DNA from: Rhizonema sp. NSF051
GTDB taxonomy: Bacteria > Cyanobacteriota > Cyanobacteriia > Cyanobacteriales > Nostocaceae
Assembly: GCA_029379265.1 (NCBI GenBank)
Contig: JAQYWN010000005.1
Location: 1 to 32,787 of the forward strand
Direction: 5' to 3'
Length of the DNA: 32,787 nucleotides
The stretch's first letter is position 1. Every line of letters begins with the position of its first letter. Positions 25,222 to 32,787 of the stretch are shown here, in pieces. The notes below the pieces were generated by a model, which saw nothing but the letters and a program-made list of their open reading frames with translations, was not told the origin of the DNA and did not search any database. The translations under genes and the position numbers were made by a program.

Positions 25222-26886
25222 ATGACAGAAATCTTGACCCCCACACCCGGTTCTATAGTCAGTTGTCGCCGTCGGCAGTGGGTTGTGCTGCCTGCTGAAA
25301 ATAAAGATGTGATTCGATTGCGTCCCTTGGGTGGCAATGAAGACGAAATCGCGGGAATCTTTCAGTTGCTGGGGCTGGAAACTCTTGAACCTGCAATATT
25401 TCCCTTGCCAAGTTCAATTGGGGTCAAAGATCATACATCGGCACTCTTACTGATGGATGCAGCTCGTCACTTACTACGGAGTGGGGCGGGGCCATTTCGC
25501 TGCTTGGGACGGTTATCGCTGCGTCCCCGTCCTTATCAGTTAGTCCCTTTATTAATGGCATTGCGATTGGCAACAGTCAGATTACTGGTAGCAGATGATG
25601 TTGGTATCGGTAAAACTATTGAAGCTGGATTAATTGCCCGTGAACTCTTGGATAGAGGTGAGGTAAAGCGGATTGCAGTTTTGTGTCCTCCGCATTTGTG
25701 CGAGCAGTGGCATACTGAATTACGAGAAAAATTTCATATTGATGCGGTGGTGGTACGCTCGGGTACGGCTTCTAAGTTGGAGAGGGCAATACCTAATAAT
25801 TCTCATATATTTAGTTATTATCAACACCTGATTGTCAGCTTGGACTATGCTAAGGCTGAACGTCGCCGTGCAAGTTTTGTGACACACTGCCCTGATTTGG
25901 TGATTGTGGATGAGGCACATACTTGTACTCGTTCCAGTAATAAGAGTACATCCCAGCAGCAACGTCATCAACTTATTCAGGAAATTGCTCATAAAAGCGA
26001 TCGCCATTTATTGCTCCTGACAGCGACTCCTCACAGTGGTATTGAAGAGGCTTTTCTGTCGCTGCTAGGTTTACTCAAGCCTGAGTTTGAACATGTGAGC
26101 TTAGATAGACTGACTGAGCAACAGCGAACTCAGCTAGCAAGTCATTTTGTGCAACGGCGGCGGGCAGATGTCAAGCAGTGGTTGGGAAATGAGACTCCTT
26201 TTCCGGAAAGAGAATCAGAGGAAAAGCCTTACAAGTTATCGAAGGAGTACAAGCAGTTATTTGAGGATGTCTATAACTTTGCTCGTGGGCTGGTAAAAAC
26301 GACGACACAAGACATGAGCTATGCCCAACGTCGGGGACGTTATTGGGCAGCTTTGGCTTTGATTCGTTGCGTTATGTCTTCCCCTGCTGCCGCAGTCGCA
26401 ACATTAAACCGTCAGGTGAGTAAATCCGGTGGCGAAATACTTGCCGATTTAGACGAAGACTTGATGAGTTCCTACGTCTACGACTCTACAGAGCTTGAGC
26501 AAGTTGTTGATGCACCTCCCACTGTCGTCGTCGAACAGGGACAACAAAGTTATGGTGATGCAGATAAACGCAAACTCAGAGCTTTTGTGCAAGCAGCTGA
26601 TAAGTTACACGGTGAGAAAGACCAAAAGTTGCAATCATGTATTGCTTTCATCCAAAGTTTACTCTCAGACGGTTATAACGCGATTATTTGGTGTCGCTAT
26701 ATTGCCACAGCGAAATATGTTGCTGATGCTCTGAAGCAGAAACTAGAGAAGAAGGGTAGTCAAATTCGCGTCATTGCCATCACTGGAGAACTGTCAGAGG
26801 ATGAGCGAGAAATCCGCCTTCAAGAGTTAAGGGTTTGCGAGTTACTTTTCGCTTGTTTGATGAAAACTGGCGGGGAGAGTATTTAG
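25222..26886 (+). CDS. DrmD-like SNF2-family helicase, C-terminally truncated
   Basis: The 554-residue product starts at the ATG at 25222, with aggga before it; the longer TTG form (25150) adds a non-family leader. It resembles DISARM DrmD: an N-terminal domain (SIVSCRRRQWVVLPAENKD, RLRPLGGNEDEIAGI), then the SNF2 core with Walker A ADDVGIGKT (124-132), VDEAH (229-233) and TATPHSG (267-273). The second RecA lobe starts (IIWCRYIATAKYVADAL, ITGELSEDEREIRLQEL) but ends abruptly at residue 537. A 17-residue out-of-frame tail follows. Motifs V and VI are missing, so ATP-driven activity is unlikely. The cut coincides with the methylase N-terminal loss. Confidence 0.75.
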   Translation: MTEILTPTPGSIVSCRRRQWVVLPAENKDVIRLRPLGGNEDEIAGIFQLLGLETLEPAIFPLPSSIGVKDHTSALLLMDAARHLLRSGAGPFRCLGRLSLRPRPYQLVPLLMALRLATVRLLVADDVGIGKTIEAGLIARELLDRGEVKRIAVLCPPHLCEQWHTELREKFHIDAVVVRSGTASKLERAIPNNSHIFSYYQHLIVSLDYAKAERRRASFVTHCPDLVIVDEAHTCTRSSNKSTSQQQRHQLIQEIAHKSDRHLLLLTATPHSGIEEAFLSLLGLLKPEFEHVSLDRLTEQQRTQLASHFVQRRRADVKQWLGNETPFPERESEEKPYKLSKEYKQLFEDVYNFARGLVKTTTQDMSYAQRRGRYWAALALIRCVMSSPAAAVATLNRQVSKSGGEILADLDEDLMSSYVYDSTELEQVVDAPPTVVVEQGQQSYGDADKRKLRAFVQAADKLHGEKDQKLQSCIAFIQSLLSDGYNAIIWCRYIATAKYVADALKQKLEKKGSQIRVIAITGELSEDEREIRLQELRVCELLFACLMKTGGESI

Positions 26887-29705
26887 AATTGTCGCCTTTA
26901 AATGGTGATTTATTCGGTTCCAATACCCTACAAGCGTTGGATGATTGCGCCATTGATAATCACGATTTACTAGTAGCGATTCGGCATTTGTCGCTGTACC
27001 AACAAAAGGGACAATTGCGACGCGTGAATTATGCTGCTTTGGATGTGGAAGAATTAGGAAGTGTGTATGAAAGTTTGTTGGATTTTCACCCTCAGGTAAT
27101 CCAGCGTCAGGGGTTATATAAATTTGATTTGGTGTTAGGAAGCGATAGAAAAACCACTGGATCTTATTATACTCCACCACAACTCGTCCAACAACTCATC
27201 AAAACTGCATTAGAACCTGTTATTGAAGAGAAGGTTCGTAGTGCTTTACCAGATGCGCTAAAGCGTTACGAACAAGCACTCCTCAGTCTCAAAATTGTCG
27301 ATCCCGCTTGCGGCTCAGGGCATTTCCTCCTCGCTGCAGCACGTCGCCTTGGTAAAGAATTAGCTAAAATCCGCACTGGAGAAGCAGAGCCCGGATATCT
27401 ACCGTTACGCCAAGCAATTCGAGATGTGATTCAAAACTGTATTTATGGGGTGGATATCAACCCTTTGGCAGTAGATTTATGCAAAGTGGCGCTATGGATT
27501 GAAGGCTTTGCTAGTGGGATGCCACTCAACTTTTTAGATCACAGAATTAAGTGTGGCAATTCCCTCGTGGGGGTATTGGATATCAGTTGTCTGGAAGAGG
27601 GAATTCCCGATGAAGCATACAAAGCTGTGACGGGGGATGATAAGAAGTTATCAACACAGTTTAAAAAGCGGAATCAGAAAGAACGGGATAACCAGGGACA
27701 ATTATCGATATTTGAGAAATTGGAAGGCGATCGCGCACAGTATGCTGAAACTGCGCGGGAGTTAGGAGAAATTGCCGAAACCACACCGCAACAAGTCAGG
27801 CAAAAACAAGCGCAATACCAGCAAAGTCGTGAAAATCCCGGTTGGTGGCGAGACTATTCAGCGTGTAATTTATGGACAGCTGCATTTTTTATGCCACTAA
27901 CAGAACATAATTTACAATTATTCCCCACCACAGAAACGCTAACTCAGCTATTGCGGGGTAATTTATCAACGCAAAGGATAGTAGAGGCGGCGAATAAGTT
28001 AGCGGAGGAGAAGCACTTTTTCCACTGGTGCGTCGAGTTTCCTGAAGTGTTTGAGGTGGGTGGTTTTGATTGCGTGTTGGGAAATCCACCTTGGGAACGG
28101 ATTAAGTTGCAGGAGAAAGATTTTTTTGCGGCTCGTAATGCTGATATTGCTAAAGCTAATAAGGCAGAACGAGAAAGATTAATTAAGCTGTTATATAAAA
28201 ATAAGCCAGAGTTAGCACATGAATTTGAGCAGGCAAAACATGATGCTGAGACACAGAGTAAGTTTCTTCGTGAGTCTGGAAATTTTCCAACAACTGCTGT
28301 AGGGGATGTTAATACATATGCTTTATTTACTGAAAAAAAATGGTTGCTTACTAATAAAAAAGGATGGGTTGGTTGTATAGTCCCATCAGGAATTGCTACT
28401 GATGATTCTAACAAGATTTTTATCCAAAAAATAGTAAAAGGTTACGCTCTTGCGAGTTTCTATGATTTTACGAATAGAGGGTATATTTTTCCAGATTTAG
28501 AAAGTACACATTCATTTTCTTTATTAACGTTTTCAAGAAGAGAAGTTAAGGAAGTAAAACTAGCAGCACAGCTATGGAAAACAGATGACATAAGAAGAAT
28601 TGGCAGGGTTTATAGTCTCAAAGTTGAAGATATTAAAAAACTTAACCCAAATACCTTAAATCTTCCAATCCTTAAAACAGTTAAAGATGCTGAATTCATC
28701 AAAAGTATTTATCAAAATGTTACTGTTTTGGTAAATGAAAGTTTACACAATAACCGTTGGGGTATTTATTTCTTACGGATGTTTGACATGACAAATGATT
28801 CTGTGTCCTTTTTCTGTAAGAGAAATCAACTAGAGAAAGATGGATGGATTCTTGAAAATAATTTAATGAAGAAAGACAACCTTACTTATCTTCCTTTATA
28901 TGAGGCAAAATTGACAGACATTTTTAACCATCGTGAATCCACTTTTTCTGGAATCCCAGCGCAAGATATGTATGGTACTCGTCCCCGTACTAATAAAGCT
29001 GACTTAGAACAGCTTCAGAATCCTGACTGGATAGTTTTGCCAAGATATTGGGTGTCTCAAGAAGAGGTTTTAGTAAGAGTTCCAGAATTTTGGAAATATT
29101 CATGGTTAATTGGCTTTCGGAATACTATAAGTGCTGTTGCAGACTCAAGGAGTGTTAGATTTACGATTATTCCTAAATTTGGTGTTGGTAATTCCATGCC
29201 ATTAGTTTTTTCAGATCAAAATCCCAAAAAAGTAAGTGCATTAGTTGCTAACTTTAATTCGTTAATTCTTGATTACGTCGCAAAGCAAAAAGCAAGTGGT
29301 GGAAATTTAAACTTTTACGTTGTCCGACAACTACCCATCCTTCCCCCAGAAACATACACCCCAGAAGACACAGAATTCATCAGTACCCGCGTACTCGAAC
29401 TCGTCTACACTGCTTGGGATATGCAGCCCTTTGCCAAAGACATGGGATGCGATCGCGAACCATTTATTTGGAACAGCAACCGCCGTGCATTATTAAGAGC
29501 AGAATTAGACGCATATTACGCCAAACTCTACGGACTCACCCGTGATGAACTGCGTTATATTCTCGATCCTACTGATGTCTACGGCGAAGACTTCCCTAGT
29601 GAAACATTTCGGGTGTTGAAGAACAATGAGATTCAGCAATTTGGAGAGTATCGCACGCGAAGGTTAGTTTTGGAGGCTTGGGATAAGATGTTCGGTAAAT
29701 CTTAA
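26835..29705 (+). CDS. Eco57I/PglX-like adenine-N6 DNA methylase (DISARM DrmMI-like), N-terminally truncated
   Basis: The 956-residue ORF starts at TTG 26835, which overlaps the preceding helicase ORF. SAM-binding motif I is DPACGSGHF (156-164). The later VDINPLAVDLCKVALWIEG is motif-like, and catalytic motif IV is NPPW (417-420). A target-recognition-like region and C-terminal domain end in GEYRTRRLVLEAWDKMF. Relatives carry some hundreds of residues before RVTFRLFDENW; here that part is gone and the frame enters from helicase sequence. The start codon is therefore only nominal. In DISARM this enzyme marks host DNA. The catalytic half is intact, but expression is uncertain. Confidence 0.8.
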   Translation: MRVTFRLFDENWRGEYLELSPLNGDLFGSNTLQALDDCAIDNHDLLVAIRHLSLYQQKGQLRRVNYAALDVEELGSVYESLLDFHPQVIQRQGLYKFDLVLGSDRKTTGSYYTPPQLVQQLIKTALEPVIEEKVRSALPDALKRYEQALLSLKIVDPACGSGHFLLAAARRLGKELAKIRTGEAEPGYLPLRQAIRDVIQNCIYGVDINPLAVDLCKVALWIEGFASGMPLNFLDHRIKCGNSLVGVLDISCLEEGIPDEAYKAVTGDDKKLSTQFKKRNQKERDNQGQLSIFEKLEGDRAQYAETARELGEIAETTPQQVRQKQAQYQQSRENPGWWRDYSACNLWTAAFFMPLTEHNLQLFPTTETLTQLLRGNLSTQRIVEAANKLAEEKHFFHWCVEFPEVFEVGGFDCVLGNPPWERIKLQEKDFFAARNADIAKANKAERERLIKLLYKNKPELAHEFEQAKHDAETQSKFLRESGNFPTTAVGDVNTYALFTEKKWLLTNKKGWVGCIVPSGIATDDSNKIFIQKIVKGYALASFYDFTNRGYIFPDLESTHSFSLLTFSRREVKEVKLAAQLWKTDDIRRIGRVYSLKVEDIKKLNPNTLNLPILKTVKDAEFIKSIYQNVTVLVNESLHNNRWGIYFLRMFDMTNDSVSFFCKRNQLEKDGWILENNLMKKDNLTYLPLYEAKLTDIFNHRESTFSGIPAQDMYGTRPRTNKADLEQLQNPDWIVLPRYWVSQEEVLVRVPEFWKYSWLIGFRNTISAVADSRSVRFTIIPKFGVGNSMPLVFSDQNPKKVSALVANFNSLILDYVAKQKASGGNLNFYVVRQLPILPPETYTPEDTEFISTRVLELVYTAWDMQPFAKDMGCDREPFIWNSNRRALLRAELDAYYAKLYGLTRDELRYILDPTDVYGEDFPSETFRVLKNNEIQQFGEYRTRRLVLEAWDKMFGKS

Positions 29706-29706
29706 G

Positions 29707-29770
29707 GTTCGTAGTTGCGCTTCAGCGCCTCTTGATCCTGATGAAGATGCGCTGAAGCGCAACTACGAAC
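29707..29770. repeat. REP hairpin 1 (perfect 22-bp arms)
   Basis: The left arm (29707-29728) begins gttcgtagttgcgcttcag and the right arm (29749-29770) ends gcgcaactacgaac. The arms are exact inverted copies with a 20-base loop. It begins two bases after the methylase stop codon. It is the same repeat as the three others below and is probably mobilised by the nearby RAYT. Confidence 0.9.
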
Positions 29771-29780
29771 AAATTATAAG

Positions 29781-29840
29781 GAATTTGGGGAATATCGTGT
29801 GCGAAGGTTGGTGTTGGAGTCTTGGGATAGGAGTTCGTAG
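29781..29840 (+). pseudogene. Second, diverged copy of the methylase C-terminal tail
   Basis: The frame reads EFGEYRVRRLVLESWDRSS and stops inside the next REP. The true methylase end just upstream reads QFGEYRTRRLVLEAWDKMF. The copy has about a dozen differences over 50 bases. It may be a recombination remnant of another allele, or a duplication of the tail with its REP. Confidence 0.7.
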
Positions 29841-29890
29841 TTACGTTGTCTTCGCTCAAGATTTGAATGCGCTGAAGCGCAACTACGAAC
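29833..29890. repeat. REP hairpin 2 (left arm degenerate)
   Basis: The right arm at 29869-29890 is identical to hairpin 1 (gcgctgaagcgcaactacg and aac). The left arm at 29833-29845 keeps only gttcgtagtta and then diverges. It lies eight bases before the RAYT stop codon. Confidence 0.85.
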
Positions 29891-29897
29891 AAATTAT

Positions 29898-30488
29898 TTA
29901 GCGATCCCAGTCTTTACCGTAATCTTTTAGCGGATATTTAGTCCAACAACTGCGTAACCAATCTCTTCCATGATTTTCTAAATACCAATGAACGCTAGTT
30001 TCAACCCAATTATAAGGAGATTCTGCCCAATTATGTTTTACAGGATTGTAATGAATATAGTTTAAGGTTGTGTAGTAATGTCTTTCAGAACGAATGGCGC
30101 GATCGCTAAAGGAACACCAAACTTTACCAGTGACATTATCTTCAATATTCCATTGGCGGGCAAGAGAACCGTGAATTGAGCGGAATAATTGGCTTAACAG
30201 TTTGAAGTTAACGTTTTTTGTTAACAAATGATAATGATTAGGTAAAACTACCCAACCAAGTATTTCTATTTCTTCATATGTGAACTTTTCAAACAATGCA
30301 TTCAACAGTTGCTGACGACGTTCCTTAGTATTTATCCGACATTTATGTTCATAACAAGTAGTCGTTATCAAGTAAAATTCACTGTCTTGTATTGGATGTG
30401 GTGGCGAGTGTGGAGGATAACCTTTCGCCAATCTTTCTTGAACAAGTGTTCTTTTTTGTTCCTGAGTCAGTTTCCGATATTCGTACAT
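29898..30488 (-). CDS. REP-associated tyrosine transposase (RAYT, Y1-type HUH)
   Basis: The 196-residue protein is a TnpA_REP-type single-strand transposase of the IS200/IS605 superfamily. The HUH-type metal motif is LPNHYHLL (His-x-His, near residue 82-89). The second half has YTTLNYIHYNPVKHNWAESP, a RAYT hallmark, with nearby Tyr residues as candidates for the nucleophile. The N-terminus SEFYLITTTCYEHKCRI is also characteristic. Length is normal. It is bracketed by REP hairpins on both sides that it likely recognises. It is on the strand opposite to the surrounding defence genes, as expected for an insertion. Confidence 0.9.
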   Translation of the reverse strand: MYEYRKLTQEQKRTLVQERLAKGYPPHSPPHPIQDSEFYLITTTCYEHKCRINTKERRQQLLNALFEKFTYEEIEILGWVVLPNHYHLLTKNVNFKLLSQLFRSIHGSLARQWNIEDNVTGKVWCSFSDRAIRSERHYYTTLNYIHYNPVKHNWAESPYNWVETSVHWYLENHGRDWLRSCWTKYPLKDYGKDWDR

Positions 30489-30503
30489 ATGGTATCGTCT
30501 TAA

Positions 30504-30596
30504 GTTCGTAGTTGCGCTTCAGCGCATTCAACTCTCTTTACGAAGACAGCCATCAAGATTCGTAGTTACTGAGAGCGCTGAAGCGCAACTACAAAC
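30504..30596. repeat. REP hairpin 3, upstream of the RAYT
   Basis: The left arm at 30504-30525 is identical to that of hairpin 1. The right arm at 30575-30596 differs by one base (acaaac for acgaac). The loop is longer and contains a second partial left arm (ttcgtagttact near 30560). It starts 15 bases upstream of the RAYT start codon, so gene and repeats make one mobile-looking unit. Confidence 0.9.
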
Positions 30597-30674
30597 AGAA
30601 TGCATGAATTTTGAATAGCCGTAATAATACGGTTGCGTGAGGCACTCTACTTAAAATAATATCAATAACAAAAT

Positions 30675-32774
30675 ATGAAACTTCCAATAAAACTACAGGA
30701 TTTATTACAGCAGGATGAACGTGCGATCACAGCCGCGAGTACTTTTCTTAGTCAAAAGCTAGCAATTCTAGATTGTACGAGTATTGAGTCAGTTACGCCA
30801 GAACAATTAGCTCTTTTATTCTCTAGCATTCCGGAAATTTGGGATTTAACAGATATTGAAGAAGTGTTGGATTTTTCGACAGTTAATACAATTCTCAGTC
30901 ATCAACTTCGAGAGTGGATTAATAAACGAGGAAGTACAATTCAGTCAAAATCAATTACGAATTATGAATTCAAACAGAATTACCTGGACATTTTCAACTT
31001 CCGGAATGAAGTCATTGGAGACTATCGCCGCTATATTGAAAGCTTCTTAAAAATTCGCGATGCTAAAGTAAAAGCTTTTGTAGATGCCGAATTGGATAAA
31101 GGGCAATTGTGGACTGAACCTTTAATACAACTCAATCCTACCTACAAAAAAGGTGCAATTGTTAGTGAATTGGTGCAACAGCGAGTTCTTCATGAAGAGT
31201 GCGATCGCTACTTCTCTAAATATACTTTCCACTACCATCAAACACAAGCGTTCCACACGGCACAACGTCAAGAACCCTTTGTTGTCACCACAGGAACAGG
31301 TTCTGGGAAAAGCATGACTTACGTTGTGCCTATCTTTAATGATTTACTCCACCATCCGGAAATTGAGGGAGTGAGGGCAATCTTAGTTTATCCTATGAAT
31401 GCCTTAATTAACTCCCAAAAAGAAGAACTCGACAAATTTTTGCGCCAGATTCCTAACACTCACATTCGCGTTGAACAGTACACTGGACAAGAAGATTTAA
31501 CGAAGAAAACCGAAATTCAAAATAACCCTCCCCACATTTTACTGACCAACTATGTGATGCTAGAGTTAATGCTCTCTCGCACTCATGAAAATAAACTGGT
31601 AGAGTCTCCCAATTTAAAATTCCTCATACTCGATGAACTCCACACCTATCGGGGAAGACAAGGTGCAGACGTTGCCATCTTAATTCGCAAACTCCGCCAA
31701 CGCAGCAAAAATCATCATCAAATACTCTGTATTGGCACGAGCGCCACTATGTCAACGGAAGGTTCTCGCGAACAACGCCGTCAAGTTGTGGCGGATGTCG
31801 CTAGTAAGTTATTTGGTGTGGAAATCAAACCTAGCAATGTTATTGATGAAACTCTAGAGCGTTCTATCAAACGTGCTGAACCTACTATAGAGGAACTACG
31901 CCAAAGTATCCAAGCTGGTTTACCAAACGAGTCAGCACAAACGTTGGAGAATTTCCAACAGCATCCCCTCAGCGACTGGATTGAGATGAACTTCGGGTTG
32001 AAGGAAGAAGTCGTCGATGGGGTAACGGAGAATAAGATTATTACTTTCCCAACAAAATCTGCTCGGCTTGCGGCTGCATCTACTGGGAAATACACGACAT
32101 CTTCTCAAAAATCTGTGAGTTATGTTCGCCGTATACCAATTACGCTTCAGGAAGGTGCGGAGAAATTGGCTCAAGTTTGTAGTTGTGTGGCGGCAGATGA
32201 TGAAGATGCGCTGAAGCGCAACTACGAACAATGTTTGAAGGTTCTTAAACAGATGTTTCTGTGGGGAAGTAAGACTAAGGGATTGGCTTTTCGCCTGCAT
32301 CAGTTTATTTCTCAAGGGGGTAGTGTTTACGCCACGATTGAACATCGAGACAAGCGTCTTCTCACTCTTGAAGGTCAGTATACAACGACTGAAGACCGCT
32401 TGTTGTATCCGCTTGTTTTTTGTCGGGAATGCGGACAAGACTATTACGTTGTGCGCTACGATGCTGATAAGCAAATTGTCTTGCCTCAGTTACCGACGGC
32501 GTTGGATGTCAGCCCTGATGATGCAGATATTACTGAAGGTTATCTTACTTTAGATGAACGGGAACTTTGGGATGAAGGTGATGAAGATAGGCTTCCTGAC
32601 TCCTGGTTTAACGAAACTAAGAAGAAAGGGCGGGTTGCCAAGAAGGATTACATGCGGTTTATTCCCCGTAAATTGCAAGTGTTACCTAATGGCAAGACAA
32701 GTTCTCTGTTGCAGGGAACGAGTTGTTGGTTAACTCAGATCTTGCACCTGGAAACTTCAATGTTAATTCCTTGA
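30675..32774 (+). CDS. DEAD/DEAH helicase of the DUF1998-linked type, C-terminus lost
   Basis: The 699-residue ORF has an N-terminal region (FRNEVIGDYRRYIESFLKI, LNPTYKKGAIVSELV) known to me from large helicases in DISARM-like loci. The helicase domain has Walker A TGTGSGKS (206-213), VYPMNAL (about 238-244), DELH (320-323) and GTSATMS (354-360). A Cys-pair segment FCRECGQDYYVV follows near residue 580. The second RecA lobe and the DUF1998 zinc part expected in such 1500-2000-residue proteins do not follow. After LLQGTSCW the frame turns non-family and stops at 32774. It is therefore truncated or frameshifted; the sequence after 32787 is not seen. Confidence 0.72.
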   Translation: MKLPIKLQDLLQQDERAITAASTFLSQKLAILDCTSIESVTPEQLALLFSSIPEIWDLTDIEEVLDFSTVNTILSHQLREWINKRGSTIQSKSITNYEFKQNYLDIFNFRNEVIGDYRRYIESFLKIRDAKVKAFVDAELDKGQLWTEPLIQLNPTYKKGAIVSELVQQRVLHEECDRYFSKYTFHYHQTQAFHTAQRQEPFVVTTGTGSGKSMTYVVPIFNDLLHHPEIEGVRAILVYPMNALINSQKEELDKFLRQIPNTHIRVEQYTGQEDLTKKTEIQNNPPHILLTNYVMLELMLSRTHENKLVESPNLKFLILDELHTYRGRQGADVAILIRKLRQRSKNHHQILCIGTSATMSTEGSREQRRQVVADVASKLFGVEIKPSNVIDETLERSIKRAEPTIEELRQSIQAGLPNESAQTLENFQQHPLSDWIEMNFGLKEEVVDGVTENKIITFPTKSARLAAASTGKYTTSSQKSVSYVRRIPITLQEGAEKLAQVCSCVAADDEDALKRNYEQCLKVLKQMFLWGSKTKGLAFRLHQFISQGGSVYATIEHRDKRLLTLEGQYTTTEDRLLYPLVFCRECGQDYYVVRYDADKQIVLPQLPTALDVSPDDADITEGYLTLDERELWDEGDEDRLPDSWFNETKKKGRVAKKDYMRFIPRKLQVLPNGKTSSLLQGTSCWLTQILHLETSMLIP
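32175..32229 (+). repeat. REP hairpin 4, inside the helicase ORF
   Basis: The right arm (32208-32229) is identical to that of hairpin 1, and identity extends to about 34 bases including gatgaagatgcgc. A degenerate left arm (gtttgtagttgtg) begins at 32175. It is read in frame as part of the helicase, coding DEDALKRNYEQ. Confidence 0.85.
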
Positions 32775-32787
32775 CTAAGTGCTAGGT

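Noticed and set aside
1-32787. tRNA or rRNA genes
   Set aside because: No cloverleaf with a GTTCGA-type T arm or rRNA signature was seen. The gttcgtag arms belong to the REP hairpins.

Overview
The window is chromosomal DNA from a filamentous cyanobacterium, most likely of the Nostocales type. Supporting signs are frequent HIP1 octamers (gcgatcgc), heptanucleotide tandem repeats in gene gaps, an NdhN subunit, a Rubisco activase carrying an SSUL (RbcS-like) tail, and a ribosomal cluster with the cyanobacterial gene set (no rpsN, rpmD or rpsJ inside it). The species cannot be fixed from the sequence alone.

Region 1 (1-11806, all minus strand) is the fused S10-spc ribosomal operon. In transcription order it reads rplC, rplD, rplW, rplB, rpsS, rplV, rpsC, rplP, rpmC, rpsQ, rplN, rplX, rplE, rpsH, rplF, rplR, rpsE, rplO, secY, adk. 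Several genes overlap or are 2-3 bp apart. Other gaps are filled with AT-rich heptamer-type repeats or copies of a GTAGGGGCAGGTTT-type dispersed repeat.

Region 2 (11807-22116) is ordinary chromosomal housekeeping: ndhN, a GNAT acetyltransferase, two tandem look-alike small-RNA candidates with strong terminators, a DUF3172 membrane protein, an AMIN-domain secreted protein with a Pro/Asn repeat tail, an SGNH hydrolase, Rubisco activase with a repeated linker, an LprI/DUF1311 protein and mutS.

Region 3 (about 22200-32787) is an accessory island of defence and toxin-antitoxin genes in visible decay. It holds an orphan antitoxin-like gene, an HsdS tail relic, a Fic N-terminal relic, a possible AlbA_2/Schlafen-type relic, an intact-looking hicAB pair and a stop-interrupted small-gene relic. 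These are followed by a three-gene DISARM-like locus: a DrmD-like SNF2 helicase, an Eco57I/PglX-like adenine methylase and a DEAD/DEAH helicase. The helicase and methylase are each cut at a common junction near 26831, which looks like an internal deletion that fused them out of frame. The last helicase loses its family C-terminus just before the window ends. Between methylase and helicase sits a REP-associated tyrosine transposase (RAYT) bracketed by long hairpin repeats. A fourth copy of that repeat lies in frame inside the helicase ORF.

The most interesting material is the DISARM-like three-gene locus with its deletion junction, and the RAYT/REP system that appears to have colonised it.
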